From contig CAMLLG010000009.1 in assembly GCA_946480825.1 (NCBI GenBank), positions 1 through 64,000 on the forward strand: a DNA stretch of 64,000 nucleotides, given 5' to 3'. The notes beneath the pieces were generated by a model, which had not been told where the DNA came from, ran no database searches, and saw only the letters and a list, made by a program, of their open reading frames with translations. Shown here piece by piece: positions 8,439-18,288 of the stretch (position 1 is the first letter of the stretch; every line of letters starts with the position of its first letter). The stretch comes from an uncultured Lysobacteraceae bacterium. Lineage in GTDB: Bacteria; Pseudomonadota; Gammaproteobacteria; Xanthomonadales; Xanthomonadaceae. Both the position numbers and the translations under genes were made by a program.

Positions 8439-8673
8439 GGGCGGGGGCGGAGGACCGAGACGAAGGCCGCAGTCTAACCCGCGAGGTTGTCGTGGCGGCC
8501 GGACCGGGGCGGGGAAGGGGTGCGCCACCCCCGTTGCCGCAGTGCACCATTTGTGCTTTAGTCGGGTCATCCAGCGACAGGACCGACGCGGACCCACGGG
8601 CCCGTCAGGGAATCGTCGCCTTCCCATTCTTGATGGCGCGACTGGTGGCGCCACCAATCCCGGAGCTCTTCCG

Positions 8674-11600
8674 ATGGAAAGCGATCAACGCGGCGGCACA
8701 CGTCTCTACGATTCGCGCGACGAGCGCGATGCCTGCGGTTTCGGACTGATCGCACACCTCGACGACCGCCCCGGACGGGAACTGGTGACCCAGGCGCTGG
8801 ACGCGCTGTCGCGCATGGCCCATCGCGGCGGCATCGCCGCCGATGGCCTCTCCGGCGACGGCTGCGGCATCCTGCTGAAAACCCCCGACGCCTTCCTCCG
8901 CGCGCTCGCGGCCGAATCGGGCATCGCCCTGGGTCAGCGCTACGCCTCGGGAATCGTATTCATGCCGCACGACGACGACGCGATCGCGCGCGTGCGCGCC
9001 GCGTTCGCGCAGACGCTGCGCGAGGTCGGGCTGGCGGTGTCGGGCTGGCGCAAAGTGCCGACCGATGCCTCGGTATGCGGCGATCTCGCGAAGGCGACGA
9101 TGCCGGCGATCGAACAGCTGTTCGTGGTCCCCGTGCTGGACGTGGAAGGCGCGCGCATGACCCGCGAGGCCTTCGCCCATGCGCTGTATCTCGCGCGCCG
9201 TCGTGCCGAGCAGCGCCTGCGCGATGTGCCCGGCCTGCATGTGATCAGCCTCTCCGCCAGCAGCATCGGCTACAAGGGCATGGTGCTGCCGCAATACCTG
9301 CCGCAGCTGTATCCGGACCTGCAGCGACCGGAACTGGCGAGCAGCGCGGTCGTGTTCCATCAGCGCTTCTCCACCAATACCAGTCCGCGCTGGCCGCTGG
9401 CCCAACCCTTTCGGCTGCTGGCGCACAACGGCGAAATCAACACCATCGCCGGCAATCGCATCTGGGCGCAGGCGCGCGCGCACGTGTGGCGCACGGAAAC
9501 GCTGGATCCGTCCGAGTTCACGCCGGTGATCGAAACCGCCGGTTCCGATTCGCAGAGTCTGGACTCGATGCTGGAACTGCTGCAGGCCGGCGGCATGGAC
9601 CTGCTGAAGGCGCTGCGCATCCTGATTCCGCCGGCGACCCAATCGCTCGAATACAAGGACGCCGATCTGCTCGCGTTCTACGAGTACTACGCGATCAACA
9701 GCGAACCGTGGGACGGCCCGGCCGGCATCGTCGCCTTCGACGGCCGCTACGCCGCCTGCACCGTCGACCGCAACGGCCTGCGCCCCGCGCGCTGGCAGCT
9801 GAGCGACGACCGCATGTTCATGGTCGCCTCCGAAGCCGGCGTGTGGGACGTGGCGCCCGCGCGCATCCTCGCCAAGGGCAAGCTCGGTCCGGGGCAGATG
9901 ATCGCCGCGGATCTCGATGCCGGCCGTCTGCTCGATTCCGACGCGATCGATCAGATCAACCGCGCGCGCGCGCCGTACAAGCAGTGGCTCAAGCAGGGCA
10001 TGACCTACCTGCACACCGAACTGGTCGACCCGAATCTCACCGCGGCGCCGTTCGATGCGGGCACCCTGTCGGGGTTCCAGAAACTGTTCCAGCTGACCCG
10101 CGAAGAACGCGAGCAGATCCTGCGCCCGCTGGCGGAAACCGAACAGGAAGCCGTCGGCTCGATGGGCGACGACGTGCCGATGGCCGCGCTGTCGGGCCAG
10201 ATCCGGCCGTTGTACGACCGTTTCCGCCAGGCGTTCGCGCAGGTGACCAATCCGCCGATCGATTCGCTGCGCGAAGACTGCGTGATGTCGCTCGGCACCC
10301 AGATCGGCGAGGAAGGCAACATCTTCATCGACGGTCCCGAGCAGGTGAAGCACGTGATGCTGAACTCGCCGGTGCTGTCGCAGCGCAAGCAGCGCCAGCT
10401 GCTGACACTGCCGGATTTCCGCGATTCGCATCGTTATCTTGACCTGAACTTCAGCGCCGAGGAAGGCCTGCGCGCGGCCCTGCTGCGCCTGTGCGACGAG
10501 GCCGAATCCGCCGCGCGCGCGGGCGTGAAGCTGCTCATCCTCACCGACCGCCGGCCGCGCCGCGATCATCTGCTGGTGCACGCGCTGCTCGCCACCGGCG
10601 CGGTCCATCAACATCTGGTCAAGCTGGGTCTGCGCTGCGCCGCCAACCTGATCGTCGAGACCGGCACCGCGCGCGATCCGCATCACTTCGCCTGCCTGAT
10701 CGGCTACGGCGCGACCGCGGTGTATCCGTATCTCGCGTACCAGACCCTGCACGATCTCGGCGAGCGCGGCATCCTCAAGACCAAGCACGGCGAAGCCACC
10801 CAGATCGGCCGCAGTTACCGCCGCGGGATCAAGAAGGGCCTGCTGAAGATCATCTCGAAGATGGGCATCGCCACCATCGGCAGCTATCGCGGCGCGCAGT
10901 TGTTCGAGATCGTCGGCCTCGACCGCGACGTCGTCGAGCTGTGCTTCACCGGCACGCCTTCGCGCATCGGCGGCGCCACCTTCGACCAGTTGCAGGCCGA
11001 GACCGCGCGCATCGCCGAGCGCGCCTGGGACAACAGCGTGCTGCCGGACATCGGTGGCCTGCTGCAGTTCACGCCCAACGGCGAGTACCACCAGTACAAC
11101 CCCGACGTGGTCACCACTCTGCAGCGCGCGGTGCGCAGCGGTCTGCGCGACGACTGGAACGCCTACGCCGACGCGGTGAACTCGCGCCCACCGGCAGCGC
11201 TGCGCGATCTGCTCGCGTTCGATACCTCGAAGATCAACGCGATTCCGATCGACGAGGTGGAGCCGATCGCGAACATCGTCAAGCGCTTCGACACCGCGGC
11301 GATGAGCCTCGGCGCGCTGTCGCCCGAAGCGCACGAAGCGCTGGCGATCGCGATGAACCGCCTCGGCGGCCGCAGCAATTCCGGCGAAGGCGGCGAAGAC
11401 CCGCTGCGCTACGGCACCGACAAGGTCTCGAAGATCAAGCAGGTGGCCTCCGGCCGCTTCGGCGTGACGCCCGAATATCTGGTCAACGCCGAAGTGCTGC
11501 AGATCAAGGTCGCGCAGGGCGCCAAGCCCGGCGAAGGCGGCCAGTTGCCAGGCCACAAGGTCAACGAACTCATCGCGCGCCTGCGCTACGCGCGCCCCGG

Positions 11601-13182
11601 CATCGGTCTGATCTCGCCGCCGCCGCATCACGATATCTATTCGATCGAAGATCTCGCCCAGCTGATCTTCGATCTGCGCCAAGTCAATCCCGAGGCGCTG
11701 ATCTCGGTGAAGCTGGTCGCGCATGCGGGCGTGGGCACCATTGCCAGTGGTGTGGCGAAGGCCGGCGCCGATCTCATCACCATCTCCGGCCACGACGGCG
11801 GCACCGGCGCCAGCCCGATCTCGTCGATCCGCTACGCCGGCACGCCGTGGGAACTCGGCCTGTCGGAAGCGCGCCAGTCGCTGATGGCGAACGGTCTGCG
11901 CGACCGCGTGATCGTGCAGGCCGACGGCGGCATGAAGACCGGCCTCGACGTGATCAAGGCCGCGCTGCTCGGCGCCGAATCGTTCGGCTTCGGCACCGCG
12001 CCGATGATCGCGCTGGGCTGCAAATACCTGCGCATCTGCCATCTCAACAACTGCGCCACCGGCGTCGCCACTCAGGACGACGGCCTGCGTCGCGATCATT
12101 TCACCGGCCTGCCCGAACGCGTCGAGCATTTCTTCCGCGGCCTCGCCGAGGAAGTGCGCGGCCATCTGGCGCGGCTCGGCGCGCGTTCGCTCGATGAGAT
12201 CGTCGGCCGCACCGATCTGCTGGTGCAGACCGAAGGCACGTTGCCGGTGCATCGCCTGATCGATCTGTCGCCGCTGTTGTCGCAGGACGGCCTCACCGGC
12301 CCCGCGCGCTGCGGCGTGCGCGCCCCGCAGGCGGCGCCGACCGGTCTGGCCGCACAGCTCGACGCCAACCTCGCCGACGCGATCGCGCACAAGCGCGGCG
12401 ACCAGGCCTTTGACCCGCGCGCCTTCGACCAGCCGCTGCGCTACGTCATCCGCAACACCGACCGCAGCATCGGCGCGCGGCTCTCCGGCCGCATCGCCCG
12501 CGCGCACGGCAATCACGGCATGGCCGAAACCCCTATTTCGCTGCATTTCGACGGCAGTGCCGGGCAGAGCTTCGGTGCGTTCCTCGCCGGCGGCCTGCAT
12601 CTCGAACTCGAAGGCGAGGCCAACGATTACGTCGGCAAGGGCATGGCCGACGGCCGCATCGTCATCCGCCCGCCGCAGGGCATCCGCTATACCGCGAGCG
12701 AATCGGCGATCCTCGGCAACACCTGTCTCTACGGCGCCACCGGCGGCGAACTGTTCGCCGCAGGCCGCGCCGGCGAACGCTTCGCGGTGCGCAACTCCGG
12801 CGCGCTCGCCATCGTCGAAGGCGCGGGCGACCACTGCTGCGAATACATGACCGGCGGGATCGTCGTCGTGCTCGGCCGCACCGGCCTGAACTTCGGCGCC
12901 GGCTTCACCGGCGGCATGGCCTACGTCTTCGACCGCGACCGCGATTTCGTCGACCGCTACAACCACGAGCTGATCGACATCCTGCGCATCAACGCCGAAG
13001 GCTTCGAACATCACCGCTCGCATCTGCTCGATCTGCTCGAACGCCACCAGCGCCTCACCGGCAGCGCGCACGCGCAGAACCTCATCGACAACTTCCGCGA
13101 TTACCTCGGCAAATTCTGGCTGGTGAAACCGAAGGCGGTGAGCATCGAGACGCTGGGCGAAACGCTCAGGAGGGCCGCGTGA
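8674..13182 (+). CDS. gltB: Glutamate synthase (NADPH), large subunit
   Basis: The 1502-residue alpha subunit makes two glutamates from 2-oxoglutarate and glutamine. After a short propeptide comes RDERDACGFGLIAHLDD, where Cys21 should become the catalytic N-terminal cysteine of the glutaminase domain. The FMN-binding synthase domain follows, with the 3Fe-4S cysteines at 1116, 1122 and 1127 (C-x5-C-x4-C). The C-terminal GXGXG beta-helix region shows GKGMADGRI and GATGGELFAAGRAGERFAVRNSGA. The length is normal for the family. ATG 8674 was chosen because it gives the usual short propeptide and has GGAG 9 nt upstream. gltD follows after a REP-like repeat. Confidence 0.97.
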   Translation: MESDQRGGTRLYDSRDERDACGFGLIAHLDDRPGRELVTQALDALSRMAHRGGIAADGLSGDGCGILLKTPDAFLRALAAESGIALGQRYASGIVFMPHDDDAIARVRAAFAQTLREVGLAVSGWRKVPTDASVCGDLAKATMPAIEQLFVVPVLDVEGARMTREAFAHALYLARRRAEQRLRDVPGLHVISLSASSIGYKGMVLPQYLPQLYPDLQRPELASSAVVFHQRFSTNTSPRWPLAQPFRLLAHNGEINTIAGNRIWAQARAHVWRTETLDPSEFTPVIETAGSDSQSLDSMLELLQAGGMDLLKALRILIPPATQSLEYKDADLLAFYEYYAINSEPWDGPAGIVAFDGRYAACTVDRNGLRPARWQLSDDRMFMVASEAGVWDVAPARILAKGKLGPGQMIAADLDAGRLLDSDAIDQINRARAPYKQWLKQGMTYLHTELVDPNLTAAPFDAGTLSGFQKLFQLTREEREQILRPLAETEQEAVGSMGDDVPMAALSGQIRPLYDRFRQAFAQVTNPPIDSLREDCVMSLGTQIGEEGNIFIDGPEQVKHVMLNSPVLSQRKQRQLLTLPDFRDSHRYLDLNFSAEEGLRAALLRLCDEAESAARAGVKLLILTDRRPRRDHLLVHALLATGAVHQHLVKLGLRCAANLIVETGTARDPHHFACLIGYGATAVYPYLAYQTLHDLGERGILKTKHGEATQIGRSYRRGIKKGLLKIISKMGIATIGSYRGAQLFEIVGLDRDVVELCFTGTPSRIGGATFDQLQAETARIAERAWDNSVLPDIGGLLQFTPNGEYHQYNPDVVTTLQRAVRSGLRDDWNAYADAVNSRPPAALRDLLAFDTSKINAIPIDEVEPIANIVKRFDTAAMSLGALSPEAHEALAIAMNRLGGRSNSGEGGEDPLRYGTDKVSKIKQVASGRFGVTPEYLVNAEVLQIKVAQGAKPGEGGQLPGHKVNELIARLRYARPGIGLISPPPHHDIYSIEDLAQLIFDLRQVNPEALISVKLVAHAGVGTIASGVAKAGADLITISGHDGGTGASPISSIRYAGTPWELGLSEARQSLMANGLRDRVIVQADGGMKTGLDVIKAALLGAESFGFGTAPMIALGCKYLRICHLNNCATGVATQDDGLRRDHFTGLPERVEHFFRGLAEEVRGHLARLGARSLDEIVGRTDLLVQTEGTLPVHRLIDLSPLLSQDGLTGPARCGVRAPQAAPTGLAAQLDANLADAIAHKRGDQAFDPRAFDQPLRYVIRNTDRSIGARLSGRIARAHGNHGMAETPISLHFDGSAGQSFGAFLAGGLHLELEGEANDYVGKGMADGRIVIRPPQGIRYTASESAILGNTCLYGATGGELFAAGRAGERFAVRNSGALAIVEGAGDHCCEYMTGGIVVVLGRTGLNFGAGFTGGMAYVFDRDRDFVDRYNHELIDILRINAEGFEHHRSHLLDLLERHQRLTGSAHAQNLIDNFRDYLGKFWLVKPKAVSIETLGETLRRAA

Positions 13183-13200
13183 TGCGCATCGCAGCCCCCC

Positions 13201-14791
<1,591 letters not shown>

Positions 14792-14854
14792 GCCGCACGC
14801 GCACGACGCAGCGCGGATGTCGGCGGGCGCATGCCCGCCGCATCACTTTCCATC

Positions 14855-14985
14855 ACTGTCATCCCGAACGCGGGCAACGCCTGCGGAGGGATCTGCTGTT
14901 TCTTGGAAAGAAGAACCTGTTGGTTTTGACAGGGTGGGTTGCGTTGACAGGAGTTTGGGGGGAGGCGGAGACTTTCGGCTTATGC
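14855..14985. repeat. 131-bp dispersed repeat, copy 1
   Basis: This aligns without gaps to 19905-20035 at a constant offset of 5050. Shared blocks are ACTGTCATCCCGAACGCGGG, GGAGGGATCTGCTGTT, GCGTTGACAGG and GGCGGAGACT. The first 45 bases also match a motif often seen dispersed in xanthomonad genomes (from memory). It starts the accessory segment after gltD and lies 73 nt before an AT-rich gene. In both copies it lies directly upstream of an accessory gene. Confidence 0.85.
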
Positions 14986-15058
14986 TCAGATTGGGATCAA
15001 ATTCCAAATCGGGGCGCAGAGGGAACCGTGCGCGCATTCTTACAGGGAGGGGAACCAA

Positions 15059-15514
15059 GTGGAAGAACTCAGCATTGGCGTTATATCCGGTCTTGTCGCG
15101 AGTCTTATTATCTTCATCTTTCAACTAGGTTATGTACGCATCTTTCGACCGTGGTTCGAAGAGTTTCTATATCGTGATCTGAAGATCGAAGGACGCTGGC
15201 ATGTCGAGTTTACAAGTGCCAGCGATTTTTCCGAAGTAGTTGAACTGAAGCGTCAAGGCCATAGAGTAAGCGGGACCGTAACCGTCACCCAAGGGCCGGA
15301 CCAAGGCAGAATCTACATTATAGATGGCAGCTTCAAGAATCTCATTTTGACACTATCGTTTTCGGGCCAAGACGAGACCCGATTGGACCGTGGAACGTAT
15401 ACGCTTCAAGTTCATAACAACGGCCAACACTTGGATGGTTATTCCGCCTTCTACCAAGATGAAGAAAACAAGATCACTTGTCTTGAATGCATTTGGAAAC
15501 GCCAATCATCTTGA
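15059..15514 (+). CDS. Small membrane-anchored, strand-rich protein of unknown function
   Basis: The 151-residue protein starts with one transmembrane helix (about 5-27, VISGLVASLIIFIFQLGYV). The rest looks like a run of beta strands: IEGRWHVEF, GHRVSGTVTVTQG, GRIYIIDGSF, LILTLSFSG, GTYTLQVHNNGQHLDGYSAFY, ITCLECIWKR. A short anchored beta-barrel of this kind resembles the layout of CBASS effectors such as Cap15, but no specific family could be named and a second membrane helix is missing. The GTG start has GGGAGG about 8 nt upstream. The base composition is clearly AT-richer than the surroundings. It is 108 nt upstream of a DUF4917/SIR2-like gene in the same orientation, suggesting a two-gene unit. 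Confidence 0.65.
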   Translation: MEELSIGVISGLVASLIIFIFQLGYVRIFRPWFEEFLYRDLKIEGRWHVEFTSASDFSEVVELKRQGHRVSGTVTVTQGPDQGRIYIIDGSFKNLILTLSFSGQDETRLDRGTYTLQVHNNGQHLDGYSAFYQDEENKITCLECIWKRQSS

Positions 15515-15622
15515 TCAATCTGGGGCAGAGTGCAGCTTATCCATGCCGCGCCAGAAATCGACACTAAACGGGATTTACTTCCTGCTTTACGGCCCTCCTG
15601 AACTCATCGGATTGAACGCCAA

Positions 15623-16642
15623 ATGGCTCTGATTTCATTCACCGAAGCACTACAGGATTCAAAAAAATGCACTAAGCGTCATCTACTTCTTGGCAACGGC
15701 TTTAGCATTGCATGCCGTCCGAACATTTTTTTGTACGGCAAGCTCTACGAGAACGCCGATTTCAGCAATCTTTCACCGACAGCGAAATTTGCATTCGAAG
15801 CTCTCGGAACACAAGATTTCGAGCGAGTGATTAAGGCCCTGAGAGATGCGCAGAAAATACTCGTCGCATATGGCGCTCCATCTTCTTTTACGCACACTCT
15901 CAGCAATGACGCAGACGCACTGAGAGAGCTTCTTGTAAAGACAATCGCCGCCAGCCATCCCGCATGGCCAGGGGAAATAACAGAGGATGAATATGCATTT
16001 TGTCGTGCATTCATCAGTCCCTTCGACAACATTTATACGTTCAACTACGATCTCCTTCTTTATTGGGCTCAGATGCATACAGAAGAAGGCGCTGATCCAA
16101 AATCAGATGATGGATTCAGAAAGCAAGAAGATAATTACGATGCTGGCTATGTGGTTTGGGAATCAAGCCAAAGTCACGAGCAGAATATGTACTTTCTTCA
16201 CGGCGCACTTCATGTTTTTGACACCGGAACTGAAATCCAGAAATACACTTGGGTTAATACTGGCGTTCGCCTTGTTGATCAAATTCGCGATGCTCTCAAG
16301 AAGGGATTTTTTCCTCTATTCGTTTCCGAAGGAACAAGTCAAGAAAAGCTCGAACGGATTCGGCATAATGATTATTTAGCAAAGGCTTATCGTAGCTTCT
16401 CCGAAATAGGGGGGGCGCTGTTTATCTATGGACATTCACTTGCACCAAATGATGAGCACTACCTTAAGAGAATTGAAAAAGGCAAGGTATCTCACGTTTA
16501 TGTAGGTATCTACGGCGATCCCGAGAGTCCTGCAAACAAGCAGATCACTAGCCGCGCCAATAAATTGGCTACAGCGCGTACCGCCAGGCGCCCACTTAAC
16601 GTGCAATTCTTCGATGCGTCAACCGCGCATGCATGGAATTAA
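15623..16642 (+). CDS. DUF4917 family protein with SIR2-like NAD-binding motifs
   Basis: The 339-residue soluble protein carries, in order, HLLLGNGFSIA (Gly24, Ser28), YTFNYDLLLYW (Asn141, Asp143), YFLHGALHVF (His193) and LFIYGHSLAP (Gly270, Ser272). These line up with the sirtuin/SIR2-like series GAGxS, TxNxD, the catalytic His and GxS, so the residues needed to bind and hydrolyse NAD appear intact. From memory this is the DUF4917 family, often annotated as hypothetical. SIR2-like NADases are common effectors of anti-phage systems such as Thoeris and DSR. The coding sequence is AT-rich and rich in Lys codons AAA/AAG, unlike its neighbours, a sign of horizontal transfer. A palindromic repeat lies 48 nt after the stop. 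Confidence 0.75.
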   Translation: MALISFTEALQDSKKCTKRHLLLGNGFSIACRPNIFLYGKLYENADFSNLSPTAKFAFEALGTQDFERVIKALRDAQKILVAYGAPSSFTHTLSNDADALRELLVKTIAASHPAWPGEITEDEYAFCRAFISPFDNIYTFNYDLLLYWAQMHTEEGADPKSDDGFRKQEDNYDAGYVVWESSQSHEQNMYFLHGALHVFDTGTEIQKYTWVNTGVRLVDQIRDALKKGFFPLFVSEGTSQEKLERIRHNDYLAKAYRSFSEIGGALFIYGHSLAPNDEHYLKRIEKGKVSHVYVGIYGDPESPANKQITSRANKLATARTARRPLNVQFFDASTAHAWN

Positions 16643-16689
16643 AGAACTAAAAACTGAGGGCAAGTCCGTAAGGCGTATACCCAACTCTC

Positions 16690-16771
16690 GTAGGGCGCAT
16701 AAGCGCAGCGTCATGCGCCAGCCTTTCTCGGCCCGTCATGGCGCATGACGCCTTCGGCTTATGCGCCCTAC
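16690..16771. repeat. Palindromic dispersed repeat, copy A
   Basis: GTAGGGCGCATAAGC...GCGTCATGCGCC (16690-16719) is complemented by GGCGCATGACGCC...GCTTATGCGCCCTAC (16740-16771), differing only by three versus five bases in the middle of the arms. It has a 20-nt loop. Related copies in the same orientation are at 21013 and 21553. All three follow the stop of an orphan plus-strand gene within about 60 nt. Confidence 0.88.
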
Positions 16772-16899
16772 CGGTTTCGCGGCAGGTTGCCTTTTAATCG
16801 ATCGAAAGCAGGTCCCTCGCCTGCGGCTCGGGATGACCATTGGTATTGCGGGAAATCGACGCCGGCCATATTCCCCGCGCAACCCGAAGACGCCAGCGG

Positions 16900-17715
16900 T
16901 CAGGCGCTGTAGCCGATGACATGCCGGTTGAGGACCGCGCGCGTCGCGTCGTCCGCCGGGAACATGTGTTCGACGCGCAGCGAGGCGAGCGTGATGTCGT
17001 TCGGCGTGCCGAACGTCGAGAACATGCTGAAGAACGCGAGCGGGCCATGCGGCGAAGCGAAGCGCGTGGTCAGCACGGGCGGTGCCGCGCGCGCGCCGGA
17101 ATCCGGAGGCGTGGCCTTGCCGATGCGCGAGCACAGATAGGCTTCGTACGCGGCCACGCGCGGCTGCAGGGAAGGATGCGCCGCCGCGTCGTTGCCCAAC
17201 ATCCACAGAAAGCGCGGACCCACGTCTTCGATGTTCGTCACCTGATCCGCCAGACCGCCGGGCTGCGTCAGCAGGTCGAGCATGTTGACCTGCGCCTGCG
17301 CCAGCGCGGCGGCGGCCGCGGGCATCAGCAACGTGGCGAGCCGGATCGCGCCTCCGTTCATGCGCACCACGTTCCATTCGGCATCGAGCACCAGCGCGGG
17401 CGCGGGGTCGTGCGTGTCCAGCAGTCGGTCGAGGGCGAGGCGCGCTTCGGCGAGCCAGGGATCGTCCAGGCGCCGCTCGGAGTAAGCGGGTGCGTAGCCC
17501 GCCGCGAGCAGCGCTTCGTTGCTGAGGGCCAGCGGCGCATCCAGCGCCCGGAGCCAGGCCACCAGCAGTTCCCGGCTCGGACGGGCGCGACCGTTCTCGA
17601 CGAAGCTGACATGACGCTGGGACACGCCCAGCCGCAGCGACAGTTCCAGTTGGCTGATGCGCCGGACCTTGCGGGTCCGCTGCAGCGTTTTCACGAGCGA
17701 TGGCGGGCTGTGCAT
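16900..17715 (-). CDS. XRE-family regulator with MmyB-like ligand-binding domain
   Basis: The 271-residue protein has an N-terminal XRE helix-turn-helix (RRISQLELSLRLGVSQRHVSFVENGRARPS, about 16-45), followed by a PAS-like MmyB domain with LDAEWNVVRMN, ATLLMP and a C-terminal TFGTPNDITLASLRVEHMFPADD. That C-terminal part is the usual conserved signature of this regulator class, thought to bind a small hydrophobic ligand. ATG 17715 was chosen over an upstream TTG at 17748. It is divergent from the DUF2834 gene (106-nt gap), which may be its target. Confidence 0.87.
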   Translation of the reverse strand: MHSPPSLVKTLQRTRKVRRISQLELSLRLGVSQRHVSFVENGRARPSRELLVAWLRALDAPLALSNEALLAAGYAPAYSERRLDDPWLAEARLALDRLLDTHDPAPALVLDAEWNVVRMNGGAIRLATLLMPAAAAALAQAQVNMLDLLTQPGGLADQVTNIEDVGPRFLWMLGNDAAAHPSLQPRVAAYEAYLCSRIGKATPPDSGARAAPPVLTTRFASPHGPLAFFSMFSTFGTPNDITLASLRVEHMFPADDATRAVLNRHVIGYSA

Positions 17716-17821
17716 GCCGCATTCAAGCACAGTCGCGCGTGCCGGCAATAACGTCCGAGGTAATTGCGCCCACTACCCGAGCGGCCGACAGTGTGGGTCC
17801 CTGCACCGAAGGAGTACGCCC

Positions 17822-18121
17822 GTGCGACGCATCCTCATCCTGATCGTTCTCGCCCTCTTCGGCGCGCTGACCGCTGTCGCGCTTTGGCAGCACGGCTACT
17901 GGGGCATCATCGAACCGCACTTCAAGACCTTCGGCGCCGGGCAGGTCCTCGCGGATCTCGTGATCGCATTGACCCTGGTGATGATGTGGGTCTGGCGCGA
18001 CGCGAGGTCGCGCGGGCGCAATCCGTGGCCTTGGCTGGTCGCGACCGTCGTGCTCGGCTCCTTCGGCCCACTCGTGTATCTGCTGACACGCAGCAAGCGG
18101 AAGCCCGACACGGCAGCGTGA
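17822..18121 (+). CDS. DUF2834-like small membrane protein
   Basis: The 99-residue protein has three predicted membrane segments: 3-22 (ILILIVLALFGALTAVAL), 44-62 (LADLVIALTLVMMWVW) and 73-92 (WLVATVVLGSFGPLVYLL). The middle segment ends in the WRDARSRGRNPWPW motif and the last contains GSFGPLVYLL, both as in DUF2834. GTG is preceded by AAGGAG at 7 nt. Its function is unknown. It is divergent from the XRE/MmyB regulator and convergent with the XVIPCD effector gene. Confidence 0.75.
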   Translation: MRRILILIVLALFGALTAVALWQHGYWGIIEPHFKTFGAGQVLADLVIALTLVMMWVWRDARSRGRNPWPWLVATVVLGSFGPLVYLLTRSKRKPDTAA

Positions 18122-18208
18122 TTCGCGACGCGCGCGCTTCGCCAACGCGAAGATCCCGCGAGCGCGCCGCCATGGCTTGCGGACACTTGCGTCGCGCAGG
18201 ACGCAAGC

Positions 18209-18266
18209 GCTGAACAAGCCCAGTGCCTGGCCCCGGACTTGCGATCCGGAGATGGGCTTGTTCAGC
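18209..18266. terminator. Long inverted repeat between convergent genes
   Basis: Perfect 14-bp arms GCTGAACAAGCCCA and TGGGCTTGTTCAGC enclose 30 nt that contain a second small stem (CCGGA...TCCGG). It lies between the convergent DUF2834 and XVIPCD genes, so a bidirectional terminator is the simplest reading, although there is no clear U-tract. Confidence 0.6.
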
Positions 18267-18288
18267 GTTGCCTGGGTGACCGCACGGG

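Noticed and set aside
8605..13071. 1488-residue open frame antisense to gltB
   Set aside because: It is the mirror of a GC-rich gltB; the translation is Arg/Ala/Gln/His-rich without motifs, while the plus strand encodes an intact GltB.
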